Shown in pieces: positions 25,933-33,921 of a stretch of 64,000 bases of DNA. The stretch is taken from the NCBI GenBank assembly GCA_016700115.1, contig CP064999.1, forward strand, positions 1,674,001 to 1,738,000, given 5' to 3'. Both the position numbers and the translations under genes were made by a program. Positions within the stretch are counted from its first letter, which is position 1. Every line of letters begins with the position of its first letter. The notes beneath the pieces were generated by a model that was not told the origin of the DNA, made no database searches, and was given only the letters and a program-made list of their open reading frames with translations. The stretch comes from Sphingobacteriales bacterium (GTDB lineage: Bacteria; Bacteroidota; Bacteroidia; Chitinophagales; UBA2359).

Positions 25933-26412
25933 ATGTATCAGGCTGTCGTAAATCAACAATTCCATTTTGAAATAGATTTGAAAGAAGCACTAAAAGATCT
26001 CGACCTGATTGAAATCAGGGGAGGGGTTTATCATCTTATAAAAGACAATTGCAGTTATAATATATGGTTAGTGAAAACAGATTTGGAATCCAAGACACTG
26101 ACTATTAGTATAAATGGAACCAATTACACGGTTGTTCTCAAAGATAAAATGGATTTGCTGCTTGAAAAAATGGGAATTCAAAAAGAACAACACAGCAAAT
26201 TAAGCAATTTGAAAGCACCAATGCCCGGGTTGGTGTTGGATATAAAGGTAGAGGTTGGACAGGAAGTCAAAAAAGGAGACCCGATATTGGTTTTAGAGGC
26301 CATGAAAATGGAAAATGTTTTAAAAGCTACAGGAGATGGAGTCATAAAAAGTATTGAGGTAAAAAAAGGGCAAGCAGTAGAAAAGAATGAAAATTTAATC
26401 AATTTCCAATAA
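25933..26412 (+). CDS. Biotin carboxyl carrier protein (biotin/lipoyl domain)
   Basis: 159 residues. The C-terminal half (about 90-158) is a biotinyl domain: APMPGLVLDIKVEVGQEV, then the biotinylation site EAMKMEN with its Lys at about 122, ending in a final strand NENLINF. The N-terminal half (FEIDLKEALKDLDLIEIRGG) is the extension typical of Bacteroidota carrier subunits used with acyl-CoA carboxylases or oxaloacetate decarboxylase-type complexes. No carboxylase or carboxyltransferase gene is adjacent, so the partner is unknown. It is followed on the same strand, 90 bp on, by a lysine-rich protein gene. Confidence 0.88.
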   Translation: MYQAVVNQQFHFEIDLKEALKDLDLIEIRGGVYHLIKDNCSYNIWLVKTDLESKTLTISINGTNYTVVLKDKMDLLLEKMGIQKEQHSKLSNLKAPMPGLVLDIKVEVGQEVKKGDPILVLEAMKMENVLKATGDGVIKSIEVKKGQAVEKNENLINFQ

Positions 26413-26502
26413 AAATAATCTTCTAAATTAGTAGTTAATAAAACTTTTCTTTTCCTTTATGAAAGAAAACCAAGTCAGTAAAAATTTATAAAATACTGTT
26501 TT

Positions 26503-27342
26503 ATGGCAAAGGATAAACTATCTGCTTCGGACATACAATTATTGTTGGAACACTATCAGAAAAAATTGAAAAAAGCTGAAAAGAATCTGATAGCCGCAGA
26601 AAAAAGGGTAGAAAAGCTTAGAAAGAAAGTCGGGAAGGCTTTGTTTTTAAAACAAGTCAAGGACGATGAAAATATGATGGAAATATTCGACGGCTTTGTA
26701 TTGGAATCTTCTTCAGAGGTACTTAATACTGAGTTAAACAGCAAAGAAACCGATACACCCTCAATAGCTAAACAATCGGATCAGGATGAATCAAAGTCTG
26801 ACAAAAGTTCAGATACAACCGCCCGAAGAAGTGGACGAAAGCTTAAGGCTCAAAAAGAAAAATCTGCTGACGGTAAAAATAAAGAGGTTAAAAAAGTTGC
26901 AGGTAAAGACAAATCATCCTCTTCAGACAGTACAGATATAGGTGCTGAACAGATTCAGGTTAAACGGGGCAGGAAAAAAATATCCGATGTTGAAAAGGCA
27001 AAACAAAAAGGCATGGAAGATGGAAATCTACGTCCGATTTCTTTTGCCGATTGGAACGCTTATGTAACAAACTACCTTGCCAACAGCAAACGTCCTTCCA
27101 TGACCAAACAAATTGTCGCAGCAGCAAAGGAAGAGTTTAATTACAAAGACAACGAAATGGCCGCATTAGAAAGAGTAATCGCTAAAACGTTGTTTAATTT
27201 GTCCTCCAAATTAAATGAAATAAAAAAATATAAAGGAGACAGTAAAATGAGGGGATACTATTATTGCCTTCCAAAATGGTTTTCGTCTGACGGATCAATC
27301 AAAAAAGCATACTTAAACAATATTGTTAAAGACGAAGAATAA
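26503..27342 (+). CDS. Lysine-rich, coiled-coil protein with AT-hook-like motifs
   Basis: 279 residues, no signal peptide. The N-terminal 45 residues are a basic helix (LLEHYQKKLKKAEKNLIAAE), probably a coiled coil. A low-complexity Ser/Lys/Asp linker (about 75-165) carries ARRSGRKLK and VKRGRKKI, which resemble AT-hook cores (RGR-type). The C-terminal ~100 residues are a compact region with FADWNAYVTNYLANSKRPSM and a final YYYCLPKWFSSDGS. A nucleoid-associated or DNA-binding role is likely but only inferred; I do not recognise the family. Possibly cotranscribed with the biotin carrier gene. Confidence 0.6.
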   Translation: MAKDKLSASDIQLLLEHYQKKLKKAEKNLIAAEKRVEKLRKKVGKALFLKQVKDDENMMEIFDGFVLESSSEVLNTELNSKETDTPSIAKQSDQDESKSDKSSDTTARRSGRKLKAQKEKSADGKNKEVKKVAGKDKSSSSDSTDIGAEQIQVKRGRKKISDVEKAKQKGMEDGNLRPISFADWNAYVTNYLANSKRPSMTKQIVAAAKEEFNYKDNEMAALERVIAKTLFNLSSKLNEIKKYKGDSKMRGYYYCLPKWFSSDGSIKKAYLNNIVKDEE

Positions 27343-27408
27343 ATTCACCACCAATGTCCGGTTACCTGGAAACACTGTCGTAACTGAAATATGGTTTGTT
27401 CCATCAAA

Positions 27409-27927
27409 TCAGAACGGGCATAAAATTACCAAAGGAGGGGCTTCAACAGCATTACTCACATTTCCGGAACGGTCTTTAATGATGACGGTATAGGATACGG
27501 TGTCCGCAGGAGGATAGATGGCATTGGGTGTGCAACTGATACCGCTGATTGCAATACAACACTCGCTTAGAATAGTAAAGTTCAGGGTGCCTGATATAGC
27601 TTTTATATTACCTTGTGGTGAAACATAAGGTATTTTCAGAGAATCTACATAGCCTGTCCGGTCGTCAACCAAAAAAGCGTTTGCTTCCGGATATTCATTG
27701 GTAATTCCGATATCCCCGTCTCCGTCCTGAAACTCTACCGAAACCACGAAGTCTTCCAACAGGTTTTGAATCGTGCTTTTATTGATTGAAACTCCGGTTA
27801 TCTGAGGTTCGTCCGGAAACTTGTCGGGTTGAATACAGGAATTTTGGCTCATTAGGATTATTACAGTCAACAGCAGAATGAGCGGTTTTGGAGCAAATAA
27901 TTTGAAACCGGATACAGCGTTTTTCAT
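27409..27927 (-). CDS. Putative lipoprotein with Asp-rich motif
   Basis: 172 residues from the ATG at 27925-27927; an upstream start at 27969 adds 14 residues before the signal. The hydrophobic segment LILLLTVIILMSQNSC ends at a lipobox Cys (about residue 31). The mature part has VSVEFQDGDGDIGITNEYP, a short acidic loop seen in many Bacteroidota surface lipoproteins, and then SYTVIIKDRSGNVSNAVEAP, an Ig-like strand pair. No enzyme motif. Divergently arranged to the LuxE-like gene. Confidence 0.65.
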   Translation of the reverse strand: MKNAVSGFKLFAPKPLILLLTVIILMSQNSCIQPDKFPDEPQITGVSINKSTIQNLLEDFVVSVEFQDGDGDIGITNEYPEANAFLVDDRTGYVDSLKIPYVSPQGNIKAISGTLNFTILSECCIAISGISCTPNAIYPPADTVSYTVIIKDRSGNVSNAVEAPPLVILCPF

Positions 27928-28147
27928 GTTTAATTGTTTGATAGAGGGAGAATGGCTTTCAATCCACAAAAGGTTGATTTACAATTTAAAAAATACTCCT
28001 TTCAGGGTTGGTAAACTTTTGTCTATTGAGGCAGGTTTTTCTGCTTTTGTTCGCTATAGTTTTGATACAATAATTGAGTACTCTCCAACATAACGCAAAT
28101 TTGGTGTTTTTGGTGGGTTAATCAAGCCAAAAAGGATTATTTTTTCG

Positions 28148-29137
28148 ATGTTTGACCTGACTACATTTAAAAAAAAGTTGTTCAACATAACAAACGGGCA
28201 GTTTGACCAAACTGCATTGGAGTTGTTTCGGTATCAGGCGGTTCATAATGAAATATATACCCAATACCTTCAACTGCTCAATATCAACTATAAAACGATT
28301 GAAAAAGTAGTCAATATTCCGTTTCTTCCGGTAGAATTTTTCAAAACTCATCAATTAGTTTGTCCCGTAGGTGCAACAGTTCAAAAAGTTTTTACCAGTA
28401 GCGGCACCACCGGAACATCCACATCCTCACATTTTATTCATGATATTGATATATATGAGCAGAGTTTCACACGAAGCTTCCGGCAATTCTTTGGAAATCC
28501 TGACGAATATTGTATTCTGGCACTTCTGCCATCATATTTAGAGCGGGATGGGTCTTCGTTAATTTACATGGTCCGGCATTTAATCGAACTTAGCCAACAT
28601 CCGCTCAGTGGGTTTTATCTACACAATTACGAACAATTAAACAACACCCTGCAACAAATTAGTAAATGGAATCAAAAAACCCTTTTGATTGGAGTTTCGT
28701 TTGCATTATGGGATTTTGCCGAACAGTTTCCTCAGCCTTTGAACAATGTAACGGTCATCGAAACCGGAGGAATGAAAGGCAGGCGACCTGAAATTGTCAG
28801 GGAAGCATTGCACCGGATTTTTTGCGAGGCATGGGACTTAACCGCAGTTTGCTCCGAGTATGGAATGACGGAGTTGCTTTCACAAGCATATTCGTTAGGC
28901 AGTGGGAGATTTCAATGCCCCCCTTGGATGAAGGTAGTAACACACGAGGTAAACGATCCTTTTGCCTTGGCCGGCTATAGTGAAACCGGAGCTTTGAGCG
29001 TTGTTGACCTTGCCAATGTTCATTCCTGCGCATTTTTAGCAACACAAGACATCGGCCGTTTGTATAAAAACGGCACATTTGAAGTGCTTGGCCGCTTCGA
29101 CTATAGTGATGTAAGAGGGTGTAACCTGTTGGTTTAA
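28148..29137 (+). CDS. LuxE/PaaK-family acyl-protein synthetase-like protein
   Basis: 329 residues. It is an adenylate-forming (ANL-like) protein: the phosphate-loop-like FTSSGTTGTSTSSHF (about residues 83-97) and, later, IETGGMKGRRPEIV and EYGMTELLSQAYSLGSGRF are family landmarks of LuxE, the acyl-protein synthetase that activates fatty acids as acyl-AMP. LuxE normally works with LuxC and LuxD to supply luciferase aldehyde, but those genes and luxAB are absent here. In Bacteroidota, orphan LuxE-like proteins occur in cell-surface polysaccharide and lipid clusters. The substrate is unknown. Confidence 0.8.
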   Translation: MFDLTTFKKKLFNITNGQFDQTALELFRYQAVHNEIYTQYLQLLNINYKTIEKVVNIPFLPVEFFKTHQLVCPVGATVQKVFTSSGTTGTSTSSHFIHDIDIYEQSFTRSFRQFFGNPDEYCILALLPSYLERDGSSLIYMVRHLIELSQHPLSGFYLHNYEQLNNTLQQISKWNQKTLLIGVSFALWDFAEQFPQPLNNVTVIETGGMKGRRPEIVREALHRIFCEAWDLTAVCSEYGMTELLSQAYSLGSGRFQCPPWMKVVTHEVNDPFALAGYSETGALSVVDLANVHSCAFLATQDIGRLYKNGTFEVLGRFDYSDVRGCNLLV

Positions 29138-29456
29138 TTATAAAATCAATCGGGGAGATACTTTAAACATAATTGTAACTACCCGGATATGTGTATGGCT
29201 ATATTGTAACTTGGTTAGACAAGACTTTTTCAGGAGGATTGAATAACGATTATATAAAACCCTACTATTTCATAATTTTCCAATCTATTTCTAATCAGCA
29301 GAAAAAGTTTTAAACAGACTCTAATAGTTACCTGATTGTTAAAATTTGTTTCAACTAATATCTTGCATTTTTATATGGATTGGTACAAGTAATTTTTAAT
29401 CTTCCTCTTGTCGGTTTTCTTTGAATTTGCTACTATTATTCCGAACTTTTTTCACC
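29138..29456. other. AT-rich spacer before the IS element, nothing seen
   Basis: 319 bp between the LuxE-like gene and the left end of the IS630-type element. No open frame, hairpin or promoter stands out. Confidence 0.4.
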
Positions 29457-29491
29457 TAAGTATTACTGAATAAATAGTTTGTATTATTTTG

Positions 29492-29499
29492 TATTTTTG
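29492..29499 (+). promoter_or_regulatory. -7 element inside IS, for transposase
   Basis: TATTTTTG lies 5 bp before the transposase ATG at 29505. The transcript would start almost at the ATG, giving little or no leader. Confidence 0.4.
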
Positions 29500-29504
29500 C
29501 GCCT

Positions 29505-29924
29505 ATGGGACGAGTAAACACACCGATACTAAGTGAAACAGGTCGAAAAGAGTTAGAGACACTGTTTAAAAAATCAGATAACCATAGTTTGCGAAAACGC
29601 TGCCAGACAATTTTGTTAAAAGCTGAGGGTCGGCATTCAAAAGATGTAGGAAGCATAGTAGGCATGTGTCATGTGAGTGTGAACAGTTGGTTAAAACGGT
29701 ATAAATCAGATGGGATAGCAGGCTTATACATCAAACCGGGGCGTGGCAAAAAGCCTCTTATTGATAAAAAATCGGATGAGCATGCTATCTTGGAAGCCGT
29801 CAGTCAGCATCGCCAAAAAGTAGCTACCGCCAAGGCAGAATGGGAGGCTTCAAGTGGAAAAGAAGTAAGCAAGAGCACTTTTAAACGTTTTTTAAAAAGC
29901 TTGGGGGACGATATAGACGTATAA
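29505..29924 (+). CDS. IS630 transposase, N-terminal part (ORF A)
   Basis: 139 residues. It carries the helix-turn-helix part of the transposase (VGMCHVSVNSWLKRYKSDGI, about residues 46-65) and a linker that binds the inverted repeats. It ends in LKSLGDDIDV and a stop. Around 29900 the sequence CTTGGGGGACGA allows reading to change by -1 into a frame giving GRYRRIRKRCKGKPDE, the sequence normally following LGY in IS630 proteins. It is therefore the first half of one transposase made by -1 frameshifting, or a decayed gene. Confidence 0.8.
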   Translation: MGRVNTPILSETGRKELETLFKKSDNHSLRKRCQTILLKAEGRHSKDVGSIVGMCHVSVNSWLKRYKSDGIAGLYIKPGRGKKPLIDKKSDEHAILEAVSQHRQKVATAKAEWEASSGKEVSKSTFKRFLKSLGDDIDV

Positions 29925-29980
29925 GAAAGCGTTGCAAAGGAAAGCCTGATGAGCAAATTTATCAGTCGAAGAAATCGGAC

Positions 29981-30526
29981 TTGCAAGAATTGGAGAAGTT
30001 GTCACAAAAAGGGCAGATAGACCTATTTTATGGCGATGAAAGCAGGGTTAGTAGCGAGGGATATGTCCCCTACGGCTGGCAATTCCCCGATGAGAAAGTG
30101 GCTGTATATACAGAAAAAGGGTACAAAGTCAATATATTTGGCTTGATTAGCAGAACAAATCAATGCTATTGGGAAACCACCCAACAGAATATAGATGCCA
30201 AGTTTATTGTCAATCATTTGGATAAATTATCGCTTAACATCAGAAAACATACCGTTGTTGTCTTGGATAATTCCAGTGTCCACCAATCTAAATTATTGAA
30301 CCTCTTACTGCCTATTTGGCAAAACAGAGGCTTGTTTGTCTTTTTTCTGCCCACTTACTCGCCGCATTTGAACATCGCCGAAACGATGTGGAGAAAGTTA
30401 AAGTGTGAGTGGCTTGTTCCAGAAGATTACCTCGAAAAAGATAGCCTCCTTTATGCTGTCAATCGTTGTATGGCTAATATAGGCAATCATCTCAAAATCA
30501 ATTTTAGCCCTTTTAATGCAAACTAA
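29981..30526 (+). CDS. IS630 transposase, DDE catalytic part (ORF B)
   Basis: 181 residues; the frame is open from about 29905. It carries the DDE triad of the IS630/Tc1-mariner superfamily: Asp in LFYGDESRVSSEG, Asp in VVVLDNSSVHQSK and Glu in YSPHLNIAETMWRKLK, all at normal spacing. The frame is -1 relative to ORF A. A fused protein would be about 340 residues, the usual size. The catalytic part looks intact, so the element could be active if frameshifting occurs. Confidence 0.8.
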   Translation: MQELEKLSQKGQIDLFYGDESRVSSEGYVPYGWQFPDEKVAVYTEKGYKVNIFGLISRTNQCYWETTQQNIDAKFIVNHLDKLSLNIRKHTVVVLDNSSVHQSKLLNLLLPIWQNRGLFVFFLPTYSPHLNIAETMWRKLKCEWLVPEDYLEKDSLLYAVNRCMANIGNHLKINFSPFNAN

Positions 30527-30721
30527 ATATGGTCAAGTACTTACATGGAAATGAATAGCACTATTTTTTAAATATAGTCAGTATTAATTATTGAGCTTTT
30601 GACAATTTGGCTGCTTCTCTTACTTGCTTTATTTGTTTTTACTATTTTTGACAAACTTTCCGGTCTGCACAACAAAAGATTGGAGCATCGGGTAATTGCT
30701 TAAATAAGTAATTTGATTTCA

Positions 30722-32518
30722 ATGAAGCGTTCCATTTCCTTTTTACTCTTTTATTTTTGTTCATTACCGCTTGTTTTTGCTCAATTTGTTACCCATGGCC
30801 CTGTAGTGGGTGCTTTGGGTCCTCACAGTGCCCGTATGTATGTGCGCACTTCTTTTGAGCGCAATTTTATCTTACAACTTTCTCAGGATACCTTGTTTGG
30901 TAAAACTATACAGTTTGCGGGACATACCGTTGCAGATAAAGATTTCACCACTATTTTAAATCTGACAGGTCTGCAACCCTATACCTTTTATTATTACCGA
31001 CTCTTGTTTGACGGCCAACCCGATGAGAGAAAAGGCAGTTTTACTACCTTTCCGCCCGAAGGGCAAAAGGGGCATTACGTTTTTACAACAGGCTCTTGTC
31101 AGGAAACCGAAAACATGAAAGTTTTTGATGTCATACCTTTGCATCAACCCAATCTGTTTTTACATACCGGCGATTGGACATATCCAAGTTATCAGTTAGA
31201 TAATACCTATCCTACCAATTATAACACCGTTCAATTAGCATGGCGCAGGCATTACAACGAAAACCGGATGAAAGATATGTTGCTCACCGTACCTATAGAT
31301 TATGTACACGATGATGATGATGGGTTTGGCCCACACAGGGAGGCTTGGTACAGTACTACCTATACGCAAGACTCCTTAAGCGGCGAAATCTATAACGGCT
31401 TTACTTTTGATACCATTACACAGCAAATGCGCTCCAATGTGTTTAAGGCTTATACCGAGTTTTTTCCTGCTTATGCCCTGCCCGATACAAGCATTGGCCT
31501 GTACCACAGTTTTAAAATGGGTAATTGCGAATTTTTTTTCCTCGATACCCGTTCGAATTCCGATTTACCAACCTTAGCCTACCAATACGATGTAGCCACC
31601 AACCTATGGTCTTTTAACCCGCCGCCCGGCCATAAAATTATAGGCACCAAACAAATGCAATGGCTTAAAAACGGACTAATGAATTCTAACGCCGATTGGA
31701 AGTTTTTGGTTGGCGGTGTACCGTTTAATAAAAACATAAGATTGATTATCAATTTTGCGCTCAATTTTCAGCAAACAGCTTTAAGTATAGCGGGGGTAAA
31801 CGGCACCGGATTTCGCCTTTCTGCCAGCTTTGCAGGTTATTGGGCAGGCTACCCCGAAGAACAAAATGAACTGCTCCAATTTATTGCCGATAACCAATTA
31901 AAAGATTTGATATACATTAGCGGCGATACGCACCACAATGTAATAGACGACGGAACCAATGCCGGTATGCCCGAACTAAACGCAAGTGGGCTAAGTGTAA
32001 CCGGAACCAACCTGGCCTATTTTCTCAATTTATTCGGGCAGTTAATTCCTAATGCGCCCTCCATAAGCGACTCGGTTTGGAATGGAGGTGGAAACGGCTT
32101 GGGGAATACCAATTTTAAAAACGCATTTGGTAAAATAGAAGTGTTTAATGCAGATTCGGTAAAACTTTATGTGATAGATGAAGATAATGAAGTGGTTAGT
32201 CATATTACCATTGCTCACTCAGGTAAAACTAATACCCCAACTGCTAATACTGCCAATAACATACTCAGCAAGGTATATCCGGTCCCGCCCCAAAGCGGTC
32301 AGTTAATTGTTCAATTACAGCCCGATTACACCATAAACCCTGCCGACCGCTGCTATATAACCGATATGGCAGGTAAAACAGTAGCACAAATTCCGCTCGA
32401 AAGTTTTACTTACAATACTGCAATTATTGATGTAAGCCACTTGCCACATGGAAACTATATAGTGGTATATCAAAGCGGTAACAACCAATGCGAAAGCCAA
32501 AAAATATATTTGCCTTAA
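30722..32518 (+). CDS. PhoD-like alkaline phosphatase with T9SS sorting domain
   Basis: 598 residues from the ATG at 30722 (the open frame also has a TTG at 30713). The signal peptide MKRSISFLLFYFCSLPLVFA is followed by a fibronectin-like N-terminal domain (about 20-110). The metallophosphatase part shows TTGSCQETENMK, LFLHTGDWTYP, DYVHDDDDGFGP and LIYISGDTHHNV, which are metal-binding blocks of PhoD-type phosphodiesterase/phosphatases. The C-terminal ~85 residues (KVYPVPPQSGQLIVQL, then LPHGNYIVVYQSG) form a type A T9SS sorting domain, so the enzyme is exported to the surface by type IX secretion. It probably releases phosphate from organic phosphates. Confidence 0.88.
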   Translation: MKRSISFLLFYFCSLPLVFAQFVTHGPVVGALGPHSARMYVRTSFERNFILQLSQDTLFGKTIQFAGHTVADKDFTTILNLTGLQPYTFYYYRLLFDGQPDERKGSFTTFPPEGQKGHYVFTTGSCQETENMKVFDVIPLHQPNLFLHTGDWTYPSYQLDNTYPTNYNTVQLAWRRHYNENRMKDMLLTVPIDYVHDDDDGFGPHREAWYSTTYTQDSLSGEIYNGFTFDTITQQMRSNVFKAYTEFFPAYALPDTSIGLYHSFKMGNCEFFFLDTRSNSDLPTLAYQYDVATNLWSFNPPPGHKIIGTKQMQWLKNGLMNSNADWKFLVGGVPFNKNIRLIINFALNFQQTALSIAGVNGTGFRLSASFAGYWAGYPEEQNELLQFIADNQLKDLIYISGDTHHNVIDDGTNAGMPELNASGLSVTGTNLAYFLNLFGQLIPNAPSISDSVWNGGGNGLGNTNFKNAFGKIEVFNADSVKLYVIDEDNEVVSHITIAHSGKTNTPTANTANNILSKVYPVPPQSGQLIVQLQPDYTINPADRCYITDMAGKTVAQIPLESFTYNTAIIDVSHLPHGNYIVVYQSGNNQCESQKIYLP

Positions 32519-33142
32519 TTCTCAAATTAAATTTTGTTGGCACTATAGATTGGCAAAAAAATAATGCCTCATACCCTGATAAATCTTGCTATCTCAAATA
32601 CCTTCAACCCACACCGCGATGTGGGCTTCGTGTTGACCGGCTACTAATACAGCAGCCCTCCAACAGCACAGGTACTTAAATTAAACAGCCTCGCCAAAAA
32701 ATACAGCTACATAGGTTGCGACAGTAGGGTGGTGGTAGAAGTGTTTCCCGGCATCCCAGCTAACTCGATATAAGCAACAGAGGTATTGGTTTATCCTGTT
32801 CCGGCATCTGCCCACTTCTACATCCGCCACTAAATACCCGCCGCCGGTGGGTTACCTTCCGGTTGCACAATCCGGAGTTTGTACTATGCGTTTGGCAGTC
32901 AGATAGCAAGTCAGTGTTGCCGGGTAGCGCAGGAGTAACACAAATATCGGTAGCCCAATTGCCGACGGGTATTTAATACTATCGGGTGTGGTTGCCCGCA
33001 TCGGTGCAGTCAGTTGCATGCGGGAAAGTGGTGGTGGAATAATTGCCGGTTAAGGGGCACAACCCAGCTTTACCCCTATTTGTAGGTTATTGGTATGTCG
33101 CAGATGCAATATTAGATTGGATGGTATTAGTATAATGATTGG
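32519..33142. other. Spacer holding a decayed coding remnant
   Basis: The 624 bp between the phosphatase and the Ada-like gene contain the degraded sorting-domain fragment listed next. No intact gene is seen. Confidence 0.5.
32668..33047 (+). pseudogene. Decayed T9SS C-terminal sorting-domain remnant
   Basis: Broken plus-strand frames read as the end of a T9SS-secreted protein: KKYSYIGCDSRVVVEVFPG, then after a stop ATEVLVYPVPASAHFYIRH, then in another frame VTFRLHNPEFVLCVWQSDSK and SAGVTQISVAQLPTGI, a stop, and YYRVWLPASVQSVACGKVVV. Stops lie at about 32768, 32832, 32974 and 33039, and one frameshift near 32850. The VYPVPA and LPTGI-YYYRV pattern is the hallmark of the sorting domain. The 5' part of the gene is gone. 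It may be left from recombination with the neighbouring phosphatase gene. Confidence 0.65.
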
Positions 33143-33502
33143 CTAAGTTTTCTTTTTCAATGCTTCTATCCTTTTTTTTGCCCATCCAAGCCTATCGATA
33201 TTCCATTCATCATATAACTCTTTGAAACAAATACTGCATGGCCTAAAACCCATATCCAAAGCTTCCAACTCATCTTTAAAAAAAACCTGAGTTGAAGTGG
33301 CTTCGTTCTTTTTTGTATTCACTACTAAAGAACGGCCACCTTTGCAATCAACCCAAAAAGTGTCTGTTGTGGGGTTGTAAGTGCCAATTTTACCATAAGT
33401 TTTACTTGCTTTAGCACTTGCATTACACCCTGCCAAGGTCAATTCCCCGTTCTTTACCATCTTCACAATTTCTTCTTTAGTAGTATTCTTTCTGTAAATC
33501 AT
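33143..33502 (-). CDS. Ada-like metal-binding domain protein
   Basis: 119 residues, no signal peptide. The C-terminal half holds VFFKDELEALDMGFRPCSIC, close to the zinc-binding domain of Ada (FFxxxEEAxxxGFRPCxxCxP). An upstream Cys in WVDCKGGRS could be a further ligand, but spacing to the CxxC is longer than in Ada. The N-terminal half MIYRKNTTKEEIVKMVKNGE is unfamiliar. There is no methyltransferase or helix-turn-helix domain. It could be a stand-alone zinc/DNA-binding protein; the function is not known. Confidence 0.5.
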   Translation of the reverse strand: MIYRKNTTKEEIVKMVKNGELTLAGCNASAKASKTYGKIGTYNPTTDTFWVDCKGGRSLVVNTKKNEATSTQVFFKDELEALDMGFRPCSICFKELYDEWNIDRLGWAKKRIEALKKKT

Positions 33503-33921
33503 AGTTTGTTGTGTTTTTTAATTCTAAGATAAATAATGGAATGTGGCAAAATTAGAAAACACAATTCAGCAATTATGGAATTTTTCAGAAATGTTATTTA
33601 ATTTCTAAAGTTTTCAAAATTTTAAAGGGTGTAAGGCTAAAATTGCTGACTAAAACCCTGATTATCATGCAAGAAATTTTTGCAGTTGCTGCCGGATTTG
33701 CCGGATAGTTTCTGTCTATGGCAGGACCTATAAGTGCCAGGATGTGGGAAGCGGGAAACTGGTTGGTGGTGGATGGTGGGTATAGGGTAGAGACAAGGCA
33801 TGCCTTGTCTCTACAAAACATAATTTGTCTATCTCCAACAGACAGCCTGTGGCTTGATTGAACAAGGTTAGTCATATTCTAAAACAACACGGAAACTACT
33901 GTTAGGTACATCGCCTGTTTC
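33503..33921. other. Spacer with one REP palindrome
   Basis: 419 bp between the Ada-like gene and the HhH/beta-barrel gene. The only recognisable element is the palindrome at 33787-33814. A 93-codon frame at 33594-33875 overlaps the palindrome and is not believed. Confidence 0.5.
33787..33814. repeat. REP-like 28-bp palindrome (solo copy)
   Basis: GTAGAGACAAGGCA followed directly by its reverse complement. The same palindrome occurs at 55072 and in four positions between 55526 and 56640 around a REP-associated transposase gene. It is probably a dispersed REP-like element. Confidence 0.85.

Larger units (their letters stand above)
29457..30543 (+). mobile_element. IS630-family insertion sequence
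   Basis: About 1087 bp. Imperfect terminal repeats, TAAGTATTACTGAATAAATA at the left and the reverse complement of a TAAGTACTTGACCATATTTA-like end at 30520-30543, match at 16 of 24 positions. Both outer ends begin with TA, as expected for insertion into a TA target. One transposase frame is split in two at a frameshift. A TATTTTTG promoter element lies inside the left end. Confidence 0.7.

Noticed and set aside
28148..29137. Bioluminescence locus
   Set aside because: Only the LuxE-like gene is present, without luxA, luxB, luxC or luxD.
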